Source of the DNA: Caribbeanibacter sp964518305 | GTDB lineage: Bacteria; Gemmatimonadota; Gemmatimonadetes; Palauibacterales; Palauibacteraceae | Direction: 5' to 3' | Assembly: GCA_964518305.1 (NCBI GenBank) | Contig: CAZFDK010000007.1 | Coordinates: 25,312 to 89,311 of the forward strand | Length of the DNA stretch: 64,000 bases | Shown: positions 32,921 to 41,409 of the stretch, one piece after another | Numbering within the stretch: position 1 is the first letter of the stretch | Layout of the letters: the number at the start of each line of letters is the position of its first letter | Program-made: the position numbers and the translations under genes | The notes under the pieces: model-generated | What the model saw: the letters and a program-made list of their open reading frames with translations, nothing else | What the model was told of the DNA's origin: nothing | The model's database searches: none

Positions 32921-33551
32921 TCCCTCCGGCGGTGCGGTTCCCCCCGGACGTCCGATGCGGCGCCGTTCCGGGGCCACGGTCCTGGCCCTCCTGGCCGCGG
33001 CCGTGCTCTCCGGGTGCGCCGGGGGCTTCCTGGGTTCGGGCAACTCCTTCGAACGTGCCTTCGAGTCCGGCCGGTACGAGGCGGCCGTGGCCACCTTCGC
33101 CCGGGACAGCTCCCTGCACACGCAGGAGGAGCCGCTCTTCCGCGTCGGGATCCTCCGCGCCACGCCGGATCGCCCCTTCTACGACCCGGTTCGCTCCAGG
33201 AGGCTGCTGAACCGCCTGCTGAACCTGCATCCCGATACGGAGTTCCGCGCCTACGCCGAGGGCCTGCTCTCCCTGCTGGACCGGATGGAGGAGACGTCCT
33301 CACGCGTGGCGGCGCTCCGGGAGGAGCTGGCCGAGACGGAGGCCCGGACCGACAGCCTGCGTGAGGCGCTCCTGGAGACCGGCGTCCGGGTGGACAGCCT
33401 CGAGGAGGAGCTTGCGGCCGCCGAGGGGCTGGAGAAGAAGCTCGAGGCGGCGTTGGACAGGGCGGCGCGACTCGAGAAGCAGCTCGAACAGCTGAAGCAG
33501 GTACACCTGCGCCAGCCCCCGGACACGGGGGGCGCCGGGCGCAGGCGCTGA
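32910..33551 (+). CDS. coiled-coil lipoprotein, QseG-like
   Basis: A 213-aa protein with a lipobox at C36 (AVLSGCAGG), a globular part at about 45-110 with a tetratricopeptide-like look (FERAFESGRYEAAVATFA), and a long coiled coil at about 120-200. GTG 32910 has an AGGAGGAA site just upstream and lies inside the end of the kinase gene; ATG 32955 is an alternative. In enterobacteria QseG/YfhG is an outer-membrane lipoprotein encoded between a QseE-like kinase and QseF-like regulator and interacts with the kinase; this gene has the same company. Orthology is not certain. Confidence 0.75.
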   Translation: MSADPSGGAVPPGRPMRRRSGATVLALLAAAVLSGCAGGFLGSGNSFERAFESGRYEAAVATFARDSSLHTQEEPLFRVGILRATPDRPFYDPVRSRRLLNRLLNLHPDTEFRAYAEGLLSLLDRMEETSSRVAALREELAETEARTDSLREALLETGVRVDSLEEELAAAEGLEKKLEAALDRAARLEKQLEQLKQVHLRQPPDTGGAGRRR

Positions 33552-33568
33552 CGGGAGGCCGATGCAGT

Positions 33569-34198
33569 TCAGAGGCCGATCCCGAATCCCACGGCCGCGC
33601 TGCTCCCCACCGTCACGCCGAACCGCAGGCGCCAGCCCTCCTCGAAGACCACGTCGGCGCCCAGGTCCAGGTCGAAATTGAGCTCGGCCTCGTCGCCGGG
33701 CCCTCCCGGCGGATCGTCGCGCACGAAGAGGTCCACCGCCAGCCGGGGATGCGCGTAGGGAAGGAGCGCGTACCCCTCCATCGGGATCTCCTGGCCCAGC
33801 GTGATTCCCGCCGGGACCCGGATGCGGGCGCTGTTGCGGTCCGGCACCGTCCCGACGCCCATACCGCTGGTCCAGGCCACCGCCACCGGTGCGTCCGCCC
33901 CGCTGGCCACCAGGCTCTGCTCGATCTCGACCCCTCCCAGCAGCGCCAGGTCAGCCGTGATCTCCCCGGCCCCGGCCCGGAGGCCGAGGTCGAGGTCCGA
34001 GCCGGGCATCCTCCAGGTCGCCAGGGCCGCCACGTCCGCGCCCGGGTCGTCGCCCGGCGCCAGAGAGATGGCATAGAAGCCGAGCCCCTGTTCGGAGCCC
34101 GGCGGCCGGAAGCTCGGGGCGTCGTAGACCTGCGCGGTAGCGGCCGCGGGAGAGAAGGCCAGGATCGCCGCCAGCAGTGGCGTCAGGCGTCGGAGCAT
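33569..34198 (-). CDS. exported hypothetical protein, probable small beta-barrel
   Basis: A 209-aa protein with a clear signal peptide (residues 1-22, ending AATA before QVYDAP). The rest has alternating short strands with aromatic residues and glycines, ending in an amphipathic strand AAVGFGIGL, which suggests an outer-membrane beta-barrel. No named family is recognised. It is convergent with the coiled-coil lipoprotein gene, 17 bases away. Confidence 0.68.
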   Translation of the reverse strand: MLRRLTPLLAAILAFSPAAATAQVYDAPSFRPPGSEQGLGFYAISLAPGDDPGADVAALATWRMPGSDLDLGLRAGAGEITADLALLGGVEIEQSLVASGADAPVAVAWTSGMGVGTVPDRNSARIRVPAGITLGQEIPMEGYALLPYAHPRLAVDLFVRDDPPGGPGDEAELNFDLDLGADVVFEEGWRLRFGVTVGSSAAVGFGIGL

Positions 34199-34253
34199 CG
34201 TCGGTCCTTCCTCTCGAGTTCGTCCTCGGCGCCTTCCACGGGATCAGGGGGGA

Positions 34254-34955
34254 TCAGGAGGAGTCGTCCGGGGAGTCCCACTCGATGTAGATCGTAGCGC
34301 CGGGAAGACGGAGCTCGCGAGCGCCCGTCGGCGTGTCGGCGTCCGTCACGGTGGATCGGACACACTCGGCCCGTCGAATTCGCCCCGTATCGAGCCCTCC
34401 GTGCTGCCGCAGGCGTTGGACCACTTCACGGGCCCGGCGGCGTTCCGGCCCGGTGCCGCAGGCTGGCCGCGTCCCGTCGAGGGTCCCCAGGACGGAGACG
34501 GACGGCGAAGGGTAGTAGCGCCGGGCCAGATTGGCGATCCGACGGACGGGCCCGACCGCTTCCTCCCCGTCCTCGCGGTTCGGGACGGAAGGCGGGTACG
34601 GGAGCTCGAACCGCAGTCCCGATTCGACGCGCTGGACGCGGACGTCATAGCGGATCCGGAGGCGCGTGATCGCCGCCCGGAACTGCTGTGACCGGATCCG
34701 GAGGGAGTCCAGCTTCGTCGCCAGCGGTCCCGCGTGGAGGTCGGGCGTCGAGTCCACCGCCACCGTGTCGGGCACGCCTGCCGTGTCGCGAGCCTGGAAC
34801 GCAGCGCCGGCTGAGCGGGGCACCGCCAGCGCCACGGCCCCGGCGGCGCACAGGATCCCCAGTATCAGGATCGGGCGGACGGCGCGTGCCCTCCTGTGCC
34901 TCGGTGGCGCAGGCCGAAGGCGTTGCCGGCCGGTGCGCGGGGTGTGATTAGGCAT
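34254..34955 (-). CDS. exported protein with divergent OmpA-like domain
   Basis: A 233-aa protein with one hydrophobic segment at about residues 28-50, after a basic N-terminus. The C-terminal half (RRIANLARRYYPSPSVSVLG followed by the GPERRRAREVVQRLRQ helix) resembles an OmpA-type peptidoglycan-binding fold, in which the helix after the RR dipeptide contacts meso-DAP. The usual Asn/Asp ligands are changed, so binding is doubtful. ATG 34955 lies eight bases inside the short upstream gene. One reading is a split or duplicated OmpA-like protein. Confidence 0.6.
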   Translation of the reverse strand: MPNHTPRTGRQRLRPAPPRHRRARAVRPILILGILCAAGAVALAVPRSAGAAFQARDTAGVPDTVAVDSTPDLHAGPLATKLDSLRIRSQQFRAAITRLRIRYDVRVQRVESGLRFELPYPPSVPNREDGEEAVGPVRRIANLARRYYPSPSVSVLGTLDGTRPACGTGPERRRAREVVQRLRQHGGLDTGRIRRAECVRSTVTDADTPTGARELRLPGATIYIEWDSPDDSS

Positions 34956-35118
34956 CGTCTCCGGTGAACTCCACGTCGACGGTGGTCCGGCGGTAGGGGA
35001 CGCTCCCTTCACCGGGCCCCCCGGCGTCGGGACGGACGAGGCCGGACTCGCCGTAACCCACGACGGAGGCGACCCGATCGACGGTGACCGTCGTGGACGA
35101 CACCGCCCGAAGCAGCAT
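34948..35118 (-). CDS. short OmpA-like C-terminal fragment, 56 aa
   Basis: A 56-residue product beginning MLLRAVSSTT. The core (VASVVGYGESGLVRPDAG and a later YRRTTVDVEF) is a good match to the last strand-helix-strand of an OmpA domain, lacking the first half. A strong AGGAGG site at 35125-35130 with six-base spacing supports translation from ATG 35118, and its stop is coupled to the next start. It may be a truncated gene (5' part lost) or a small remnant. Confidence 0.5.
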   Translation of the reverse strand: MLLRAVSSTTVTVDRVASVVGYGESGLVRPDAGGPGEGSVPYRRTTVDVEFTGDDA

Positions 35119-35612
35119 GGAGGTCCTCCTGGTCGCGAGTCCGGCCGTGAGTGTCCCGTGCTCGAGGACTGCAGGGGAGCAACCACCGTACCCCGGGAGT
35201 GTGTACGTTTCTATATATGTGACTGATAGCAGGTTGACTATAGTTATATGAGGCGACGCATCAGGATTGTGATTCGACCTGACCGGCAACTTCTTCCCGC
35301 GAAAGGTCCGCGCCTTCGGGACTTTCTCCGGTCCCACCCCGCAAGTGGTGTCCAACTGCTCCGGCCGGACGGCGGATCGAGGGGGCGCTTGACGCCGGCG
35401 TGATGCCCGGGGCGTTCGTATTGGCGAGCCCTCGTCCCCGGGAGGTGAACCTGCCGGACCCGAACTGGGTGAGGGCGAGGAAGACTCGACGGGCTCCGGG
35501 GAGAGCCGGCGTGCGTCACCGGGCCCGGCACTGCCGCTGGTGGCGCGCTCGATATCGAAGATGCCGTAAATAGGTCCAGGCGAGCTGTCACGGATCAGTC
35601 ACGGGAGTCTGA
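35119..35612. other. divergent intergenic region with AT-rich island
   Basis: 494 bases between the leftward OmpA-like genes and the rightward efflux operon. Bases 35200-35250 are strikingly AT-rich for this genome (TATATATG, TATAGTTATATG) and probably hold a promoter, but I cannot align a -35/-10 pair with confidence. Near 35590-35605 the heptamer TCACGGA/G occurs twice, 11 bases apart, just before the efflux start. The minus-strand open frame here does not look coding. Confidence 0.4.
35125..35130 (-). promoter_or_regulatory. ribosome binding site for the 56-aa gene
   Basis: AGGAGG on the minus strand, six bases before ATG 35118. It decides the start of the short OmpA-like gene, since the frame continues open upstream without another such site. 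Confidence 0.6.
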
Positions 35613-36812
35613 ATGGGCCGAGGAGCCAGGATCGCGGGCGCCGTCGCCGTTCCCGCCGTCGGACTCTTCGGTACGTGGCTCCTCTGGCCGGATGCCGGAG
35701 CCGGCGGCGCGGGCGGAGCCCGGGTCGAGGACGGCGTCCGCCGCAAGGCGGAAGCCGTGGCCGGTGGCGGCGACGGCGGGCCCGCCACGGCGATCCCCGT
35801 CGACGGCGCCCGCGTCCGGCGGGACACCTTCGTCCTCTGGGTCACCGCCCGGGGAGAGACGTCGGCACGGCAGGCCGCCACGGTCTCCTCCCGGCTGCAG
35901 GGGGAGGTAGAGGCCGTGGTGGCGGAGGAGGGACAGCCCGTCCAGCGGGGCCAGGTCCTGGTCCGCCTGGGCTCCACAGACGTCCGGTTGGACCTGGAGG
36001 AGGCGCGGGCGTCCGTGGACAAGGCCCGTGCGCAGTTCCGGTCCATGACCCTCACCGACGGTGAGCTCACGAGCGACTCGCTTCGGCGGCAGCGCCGGGA
36101 GCAGGCCCGGGTGCGGAGCGGTCTCGCGTCGGCGCGCGTGAGCCTGGAGCGGCAGCGGAGCCGGCTCGAGGCGACCCGGGTCCGGGCCCCCTTCGACGGC
36201 CAGGTGGCGAGCGTGGCGGTCTCGGCGGGCGACCGCATCTCGACCGGCGACTCGCTGCTGGCGGTGGTGGACCTGTCGCGGTCCCTCGTCGACGTCCGGG
36301 TGCTGGAGAGCGAGCTGCCCGCCGTAGAGGTCGGTCGCCGGGTGGAGGCCCGCATCGCGGCCTACCCGAACCGGAACCTCGAGGGACGGGTGGTGAGCGT
36401 GAACCCGGTGGTCGACGCGGAGTCGAACACGGCCCGGGTCACGGTTTCCCTGGAGAACCCTCGCGCGCGAATCGTCCCCGGCATGCATGCCAGCGTCCGC
36501 ATCGCGAGCCGTCTCCGCCGGGGACGGACCATCGTCCCGCAGCGGGCCATCGTAGAGCGGGACCGCCGCGAGGTGGTCTTCGTCTTCGCCCCGTCGGACT
36601 CCGATCCTGCGGCCGGCAGGGCACGGTGGCGGTACGTCTCCACGGGGCTGGAGAACGACCGCTTCGTGGAGATCGTGCCCGGAGAGGAGACCGAGACGCT
36701 GGAGCCGGGCGAGGTCGTGCTGACGGAGGGACATCCGACGCTGGCCCACGACGCGCGCGTCCGCCTCAGGAACGCGGATTCGCTCGCGGTGGGGGAGGGG
36801 GGGGACCGATGA
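35613..36812 (+). CDS. RND efflux periplasmic adaptor (HlyD/MexA type)
   Basis: A 399-aa membrane fusion protein with one N-terminal hydrophobic segment and no lipobox Cys. It shows the usual order: a biotinyl-lipoyl half (VVAEEGQPVQRGQVLVRLG), a helical hairpin (about 120-190), the second lipoyl half (VRAPFDGQVASVAVSAGD), a beta-barrel domain and a membrane-proximal domain. It links the inner pump to the TolC-like channel. The start follows CGGGAG. The stop overlaps the next ATG. Confidence 0.9.
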   Translation: MGRGARIAGAVAVPAVGLFGTWLLWPDAGAGGAGGARVEDGVRRKAEAVAGGGDGGPATAIPVDGARVRRDTFVLWVTARGETSARQAATVSSRLQGEVEAVVAEEGQPVQRGQVLVRLGSTDVRLDLEEARASVDKARAQFRSMTLTDGELTSDSLRRQRREQARVRSGLASARVSLERQRSRLEATRVRAPFDGQVASVAVSAGDRISTGDSLLAVVDLSRSLVDVRVLESELPAVEVGRRVEARIAAYPNRNLEGRVVSVNPVVDAESNTARVTVSLENPRARIVPGMHASVRIASRLRRGRTIVPQRAIVERDRREVVFVFAPSDSDPAAGRARWRYVSTGLENDRFVEIVPGEETETLEPGEVVLTEGHPTLAHDARVRLRNADSLAVGEGGDR

Positions 36813-38260
36813 CAGTCGTCGACTCGGCGACGCCCGCCCGCGTCGCCGCGGCTTCCCTGCTGGCGTCGCTGGCGGTCGCCGGATCGCCGATCGCGGGAGT
36901 CGCCGGGGCGGCGCACGGGGACGCGGTCCACGAGACGGCGCTCCCCGGCGACGCGGCGCGTGACACGCTGACCCTGGACGAGGCGGTGCGCATCGGCCTC
37001 GACGAGGACCCGGACATCCGGGTGGAGCAGGCGAACCGGGAAGCGACGGCCGCCCAACGCCTGGCGGACTACGGGGCCTTCCTGCCGAGTCTGAGCGCGG
37101 GCGCCTCGTTCCGGCGCTCGGACTTCACCACCGTGACCTTCCGCGCCCCGGAGGGGGCCTCGCGGCGACTGGAGGAGCCCGAGTCCGGGATCGTCAAGTC
37201 GAGCTCCCAGTCTCTGGGGCTGAGCTGGACGCTCCTGGAGGGAGGCCGTCGTCTCGCCGACTGGAAGGCCGGCGGAGCGCAGATCGCGGCCGCCGGACAC
37301 CGGGTGTCCTGGGCCGAGCGGCAGACGGTGGCGGACGTGCGCGTCGCCTACCTGGGGGCGCTGCAGCGGCGGGCCTTGGTGGACGTGGCGCGGCGCCGGC
37401 TGCAGGCCCGTCGCCGCGACCTGCGGCTGGCGCGGAAGCGGTACGCCATCGCCGACGCGGACCGGTCGGAGATCCTGGGAGCCCGGAGCGACACGCTGGA
37501 CGCCCGGATGCGGCTTCTGGACGCCCGGCAGCAGGCACGCGTCCAGGTGCGCCGGCTCCGCACCGCTATGGGCCTGGAGGAATCGCGCCTCTCCGCCGCG
37601 ACGCCCCTCACCCCGATCGGGGAGCTGCCCGGCCCGGACACCCTGGTCGTGGAGCGGCTCGTCCGGCGGGCCGCCCGCACGCACCCGGAGATCGAGGCTC
37701 TGGAAGCCGAGGCCCGCGCTGCGTCCGCCGACCTGTGGGCGGCCCGGGCGACCTACCTGCCCACGGTGAACCTCGGCTACTCCCTCGGGCGGAGCGAGCA
37801 GCTGGGACGCGGGGGGAGCTCCTTCGTCCTCGATCCTGCGAACGACAACCGGAGCCTCTCGCTCAGCGTGTCTTGGGACCTCTTCGGCGGCTTTCAGCGT
37901 GAGCAGCAGCGTGCCCGAGCGTCGTCGACGCTCCGACGGACGGGCGCCCGACGTGCGAAGCGGCGCATGGAGGTGGCCGCCACCGTCCGGAATCGCGTCG
38001 AGGAGCTCCGGCGGCGTCGGGAGCGGCTGACGCTGATCCGCCGGAAGCTGGAGGTGGCGCGCCAGCGGATGGAGCTCATGCGGGGGCGATTCCGGCTCGG
38101 CGACGTGAGTTACCTGGAGCTGCAGCGGGTGATCGAGCGGCTCGACGACGCCCAGCGGGAGCGCATCGACGAGCGCTACGCCTACCTCACGGCGTGGGCC
38201 GAGCTGGAGCGGGTGACGGGCCCGGTCCCCGGGGAGGAGGCTCCGGGCGGAGCCCCGTGA
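36809..38260 (+). CDS. TolC-family outer membrane efflux protein
   Basis: A 483-aa outer-membrane channel with a signal peptide (about residues 1-35). LTLDEAVRIGLDEDPDIRV starts the first repeat and the second repeat begins near residue 275 (LVVERLVRRAARTHPEIEAL), giving the two-fold TolC pattern of long helices and barrel strands. It ends with a Gly/Pro-rich tail. Overlap with the adaptor before it and the RND gene after it shows a single operon. Confidence 0.9.
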   Translation: MTVVDSATPARVAAASLLASLAVAGSPIAGVAGAAHGDAVHETALPGDAARDTLTLDEAVRIGLDEDPDIRVEQANREATAAQRLADYGAFLPSLSAGASFRRSDFTTVTFRAPEGASRRLEEPESGIVKSSSQSLGLSWTLLEGGRRLADWKAGGAQIAAAGHRVSWAERQTVADVRVAYLGALQRRALVDVARRRLQARRRDLRLARKRYAIADADRSEILGARSDTLDARMRLLDARQQARVQVRRLRTAMGLEESRLSAATPLTPIGELPGPDTLVVERLVRRAARTHPEIEALEAEARAASADLWAARATYLPTVNLGYSLGRSEQLGRGGSSFVLDPANDNRSLSLSVSWDLFGGFQREQQRARASSTLRRTGARRAKRRMEVAATVRNRVEELRRRRERLTLIRRKLEVARQRMELMRGRFRLGDVSYLELQRVIERLDDAQRERIDERYAYLTAWAELERVTGPVPGEEAPGGAP

Positions 38261-41200
38261 ACCGGGCGCTTCCGTCCTTCTCGGCCCGGCGGCCCGTGGC
38301 CACGGCGATGCTCTTCCTGGGCATCGCCCTCGTGGGGACGGTCTCCCTCACGCGGCTGCCGGTGAACCTCCTCCCCGACGTCTCGTTCCCCACGCTCGTC
38401 GTCTCCACCGACTACCCGGACGCGGCCCCGGCGGAGGCGGAGCGCTACGTGAGCGTCCCCATCGAGGAGGGGCTGGCCCAGGTGGGGGGCGTGCGGGAGG
38501 TGACCTCCCGCTCCCGGCAGGGCCACTCCCTCGTGAGGCTCACCTTCGCCTGGGGCACGGACATGCAGTTCGCGGCGCTCGACGTCCGCGAGCGGCTGGA
38601 CGGGCTCCGGACCTCGCTCCCGGAGTCCTCCGGGCGGCCCACGATCCTCCGCACGGATCCGTCGGAGGATCCGGTGCTGACCCTGGCCCTCACCGGGACA
38701 TCCCCTACCCGGCTGCGCGACATCGGAGAGACGGTGGTGAAACGGAGGTTGGAGCAGCTCGAGGGGGTCTCCCTGGCGGCGGTGGTGGGAGGGCCGCGGC
38801 CGGAGATCCACGTGACCGTGGAGCCGGAACGGCTGGCCCCACACGGGCTGTCGGTCCGGGAGGTCCGGCAGGCGCTGGACGAGGCGAACTACTCCGCGCC
38901 CGGCGGGCGGATCCACCGCCGCCGGTATCACTACACGCTGCGCACGCTGGGCGAGTTCCGGGACGTCTCGGACATCCGGCGTGTGACGGTCCGGTCAGCG
39001 TCGGGAGGTGCCACCGGCTCCGCGGCCGGCGATCATGATGGAGAGACCGGCGGGGCGGTGCGGGTGGACGACATCGCCACAGTGGAGTCCGGCTCCGTCG
39101 AGCGCCGGGCGCTGACGCGCTACGGCGGTGAGCCGGCCGTAGGGGTGGAGGTGTTCAGGGCCTCCGGCGCCAACACGATCCGGGTGGACGAGCGGGTGGG
39201 CCAGGTGCTCGCTCAGCTCCGGGACGGGTACCCGGAGATCGGAATCCGCGTGGCGCACAGCCAGGCCGGTTTCATCCGGGACGCCATACGGGGGGTGCTC
39301 CGGGCGCTGGCCGCCGGCGGGCTGCTGGCCTTCGGCGTCCTCTTCCTCTTCCTCCGGGACCCCCGGTATCCGCTGGCCGTGGGGCTCGCCATCCCCGTCT
39401 CCATGCTGGCGGCCCTGGCGCTCCTCGACGTGACGGGCGTGAGTGTGAACGTGATGTCGCTCGGCGGGTTGTCACTGGCGGTGGGGATGCTGGTGGATAA
39501 CTCCATCGTGGTGCTGGAGAACATCTTCCGCCACCGGGAGGAGGGCCGGCCCGCCGACGAGGCGGCGGTGGAGGGAACGGCCGAGGTCGGGGCGGCCATC
39601 ACCGCTTCTACGCTCACCACGATCGCCGTCTTCGGTCCCGTCCTGTACGTGGAGGGGGTGGCCGGCGCGCTCTTCGAAGAGCTCGCCCTCTCGGTGGCGT
39701 TCGCGCTGCTGGCGTCGCTGCTCGCCGCGCTGGCTCTGCTCCCTGCCCTCACCGCACGGGTGCCCGGATCACCGGCGGAGCGTGCAGCCTCCGATCGGGG
39801 CCCGGTCGATTTCGGAGAGGGGAGCGGTGGACCCGGGGGACCTCCCGAGGCCTTCCGTCGGGGCTTCGACCGCTTCGCCGGGTGGTACGAGCGTGCGCTG
39901 GTGTGGTCCCTGGACCACCGGACCGTGGTGATCGGCGGGGCGTTACTCTCGCTGGCCGCCGCGGCGTGGGTGGGAGCGTCGCTGCCCCGGGGCGTCATGC
40001 CGGCGGTGGACGAGCGGGCGCTCCGGGTGGAGGTGGAGCTCCCGGTGGGGACACCCCTGCCGGAGACGGCAGACGCCGCGTCCCGGGCCGAGGAGGCCGC
40101 CCTGGGCCTGCCCGGCGGCCCCACGGTCTTCACCCGCATCGGTCGCCCCCCGGCGGTCCGGGGGTCGCCGAAGGAGGTGGCCGGCGAGCACGTGGCGCTG
40201 CTCCGGGCCGACCTCCCGCCGAAGGCCCCGGCCTCGGAGCGGGCGGCGCAGATGGTCCGGCGCCGGGCGGAGGCGGCCGGCCTCTCTCCGTCGGCGCTCA
40301 CGGCCCGACCGGCACGGACCACCTCCCTCGGGCAAGCCGTCAGCCGCACGGACGCGGACCTGGTGGTGGCGGCACGCGGGGGGGAGCTCGATTCGCTCCA
40401 TGCGGTGGCGGCCGACGTGCGTGAGCGGCTCCGGGAGACGAAGGGCCTCACCGACGTCCGCGTGGAGGGGACCGCCGACCAGCCCATGGTGACGGTGGAG
40501 GTCGACCGCGCCGCGGCGACGCGCCACGGAGTGGCGGTGGAGCGTGTGGCGTCGGCGCTCCGGAACGTCGCCGCCGGGGCCCGGACGGAGCGTCCCCTGA
40601 CCCGGTTCGCCGACCGTGTCCCGATTCGCGTGCAGCTCCCGTCCGATCAGCGCGGCACCCTGGAAGCGCTGCTGGAGCTGCGGGTCCGGGACGTCCCCCT
40701 GCGACGGCTGGTGAGGGTGCAGCACGGGCGCGGCCCCGTGGAAATTCGGCGCGAGGGGCAGGCGCGGGTCGTGCGCGTCCTGGCCGGTGTGGAGGGCGGG
40801 CTTGCCTCGGCCGTGGATCGCGTGCGGGCGGCCGCCGCCGGGATCGAGCTCCCCGGCGGGACGCGACTGCAGACGGGCGGTGCGAACGAGCGGATGCGGG
40901 AGAGCTTGACTTCCCTGCTTCAGGCCTTCGGGCTGGCGCTGGTCCTGGTCTACCTGATCCTGGCCGCCCAGTTCGAGTCCCTGCGCCACCCCTTCGTGAT
41001 TCTCGGTGCGGTGCCCCTGGCCGCCCTCGGCGCCCTCGGCGCGCTGCGGGTCGCCGGCGCCGGCCTCAACGTGATCAGCGGCATCGGGATCGTGGTGCTG
41101 GTCGGGATCGTGGTGAACGACGCCATCGTGAAGGTGGACTTCATCAACCAGCGGCGGCGCCAGGGACTGCCCCTCCGGGAGGCCATCGTGGAGGCCGGAC

Positions 41201-41409
41201 GGCTCCGGCTCCGGCCCATCGTCATGACCACCGTGACGACAGTGTTCGGGCTGCTGCCGCTGGCGCTCGGGTGGGACGCCGGCGGCGACCTGCGTGCTCC
41301 GCTGGCGGTGGCCGTCGTCGGGGGACTGCTCTCGGGCACCGTCCTCACCCTGCTCGTGGTCCCCGTCCTGTACGGGGCGGTGGCGCGGCGGGAGGAGACG
41401 ACCAGGTGA
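38257..41409 (+). CDS. RND efflux transporter, first copy
   Basis: A 1050-aa inner-membrane proton-driven pump of the AcrB/MdtB group, with twelve helices and two large periplasmic loops. TM4 holds D414 in GMLVDNSIVVLEN, the proton-relay region, with Asn where many pumps have a second Asp. The final membrane block contains VVLVGIVVNDAIV. The start GTG overlaps the TolC gene stop. A linker of about 30 polar residues lies before the second half (around 510-540). Substrate unknown. Confidence 0.93.
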   Translation: MNRALPSFSARRPVATAMLFLGIALVGTVSLTRLPVNLLPDVSFPTLVVSTDYPDAAPAEAERYVSVPIEEGLAQVGGVREVTSRSRQGHSLVRLTFAWGTDMQFAALDVRERLDGLRTSLPESSGRPTILRTDPSEDPVLTLALTGTSPTRLRDIGETVVKRRLEQLEGVSLAAVVGGPRPEIHVTVEPERLAPHGLSVREVRQALDEANYSAPGGRIHRRRYHYTLRTLGEFRDVSDIRRVTVRSASGGATGSAAGDHDGETGGAVRVDDIATVESGSVERRALTRYGGEPAVGVEVFRASGANTIRVDERVGQVLAQLRDGYPEIGIRVAHSQAGFIRDAIRGVLRALAAGGLLAFGVLFLFLRDPRYPLAVGLAIPVSMLAALALLDVTGVSVNVMSLGGLSLAVGMLVDNSIVVLENIFRHREEGRPADEAAVEGTAEVGAAITASTLTTIAVFGPVLYVEGVAGALFEELALSVAFALLASLLAALALLPALTARVPGSPAERAASDRGPVDFGEGSGGPGGPPEAFRRGFDRFAGWYERALVWSLDHRTVVIGGALLSLAAAAWVGASLPRGVMPAVDERALRVEVELPVGTPLPETADAASRAEEAALGLPGGPTVFTRIGRPPAVRGSPKEVAGEHVALLRADLPPKAPASERAAQMVRRRAEAAGLSPSALTARPARTTSLGQAVSRTDADLVVAARGGELDSLHAVAADVRERLRETKGLTDVRVEGTADQPMVTVEVDRAAATRHGVAVERVASALRNVAAGARTERPLTRFADRVPIRVQLPSDQRGTLEALLELRVRDVPLRRLVRVQHGRGPVEIRREGQARVVRVLAGVEGGLASAVDRVRAAAAGIELPGGTRLQTGGANERMRESLTSLLQAFGLALVLVYLILAAQFESLRHPFVILGAVPLAALGALGALRVAGAGLNVISGIGIVVLVGIVVNDAIVKVDFINQRRRQGLPLREAIVEAGRLRLRPIVMTTVTTVFGLLPLALGWDAGGDLRAPLAVAVVGGLLSGTVLTLLVVPVLYGAVARREETTR

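Noticed and set aside
35244..35591. Minus-strand open frame of 115 codons in the efflux/OmpA intergenic region
   Set aside because: Pro/Ser/Arg-rich product without any motif or ribosome site; looks non-coding.
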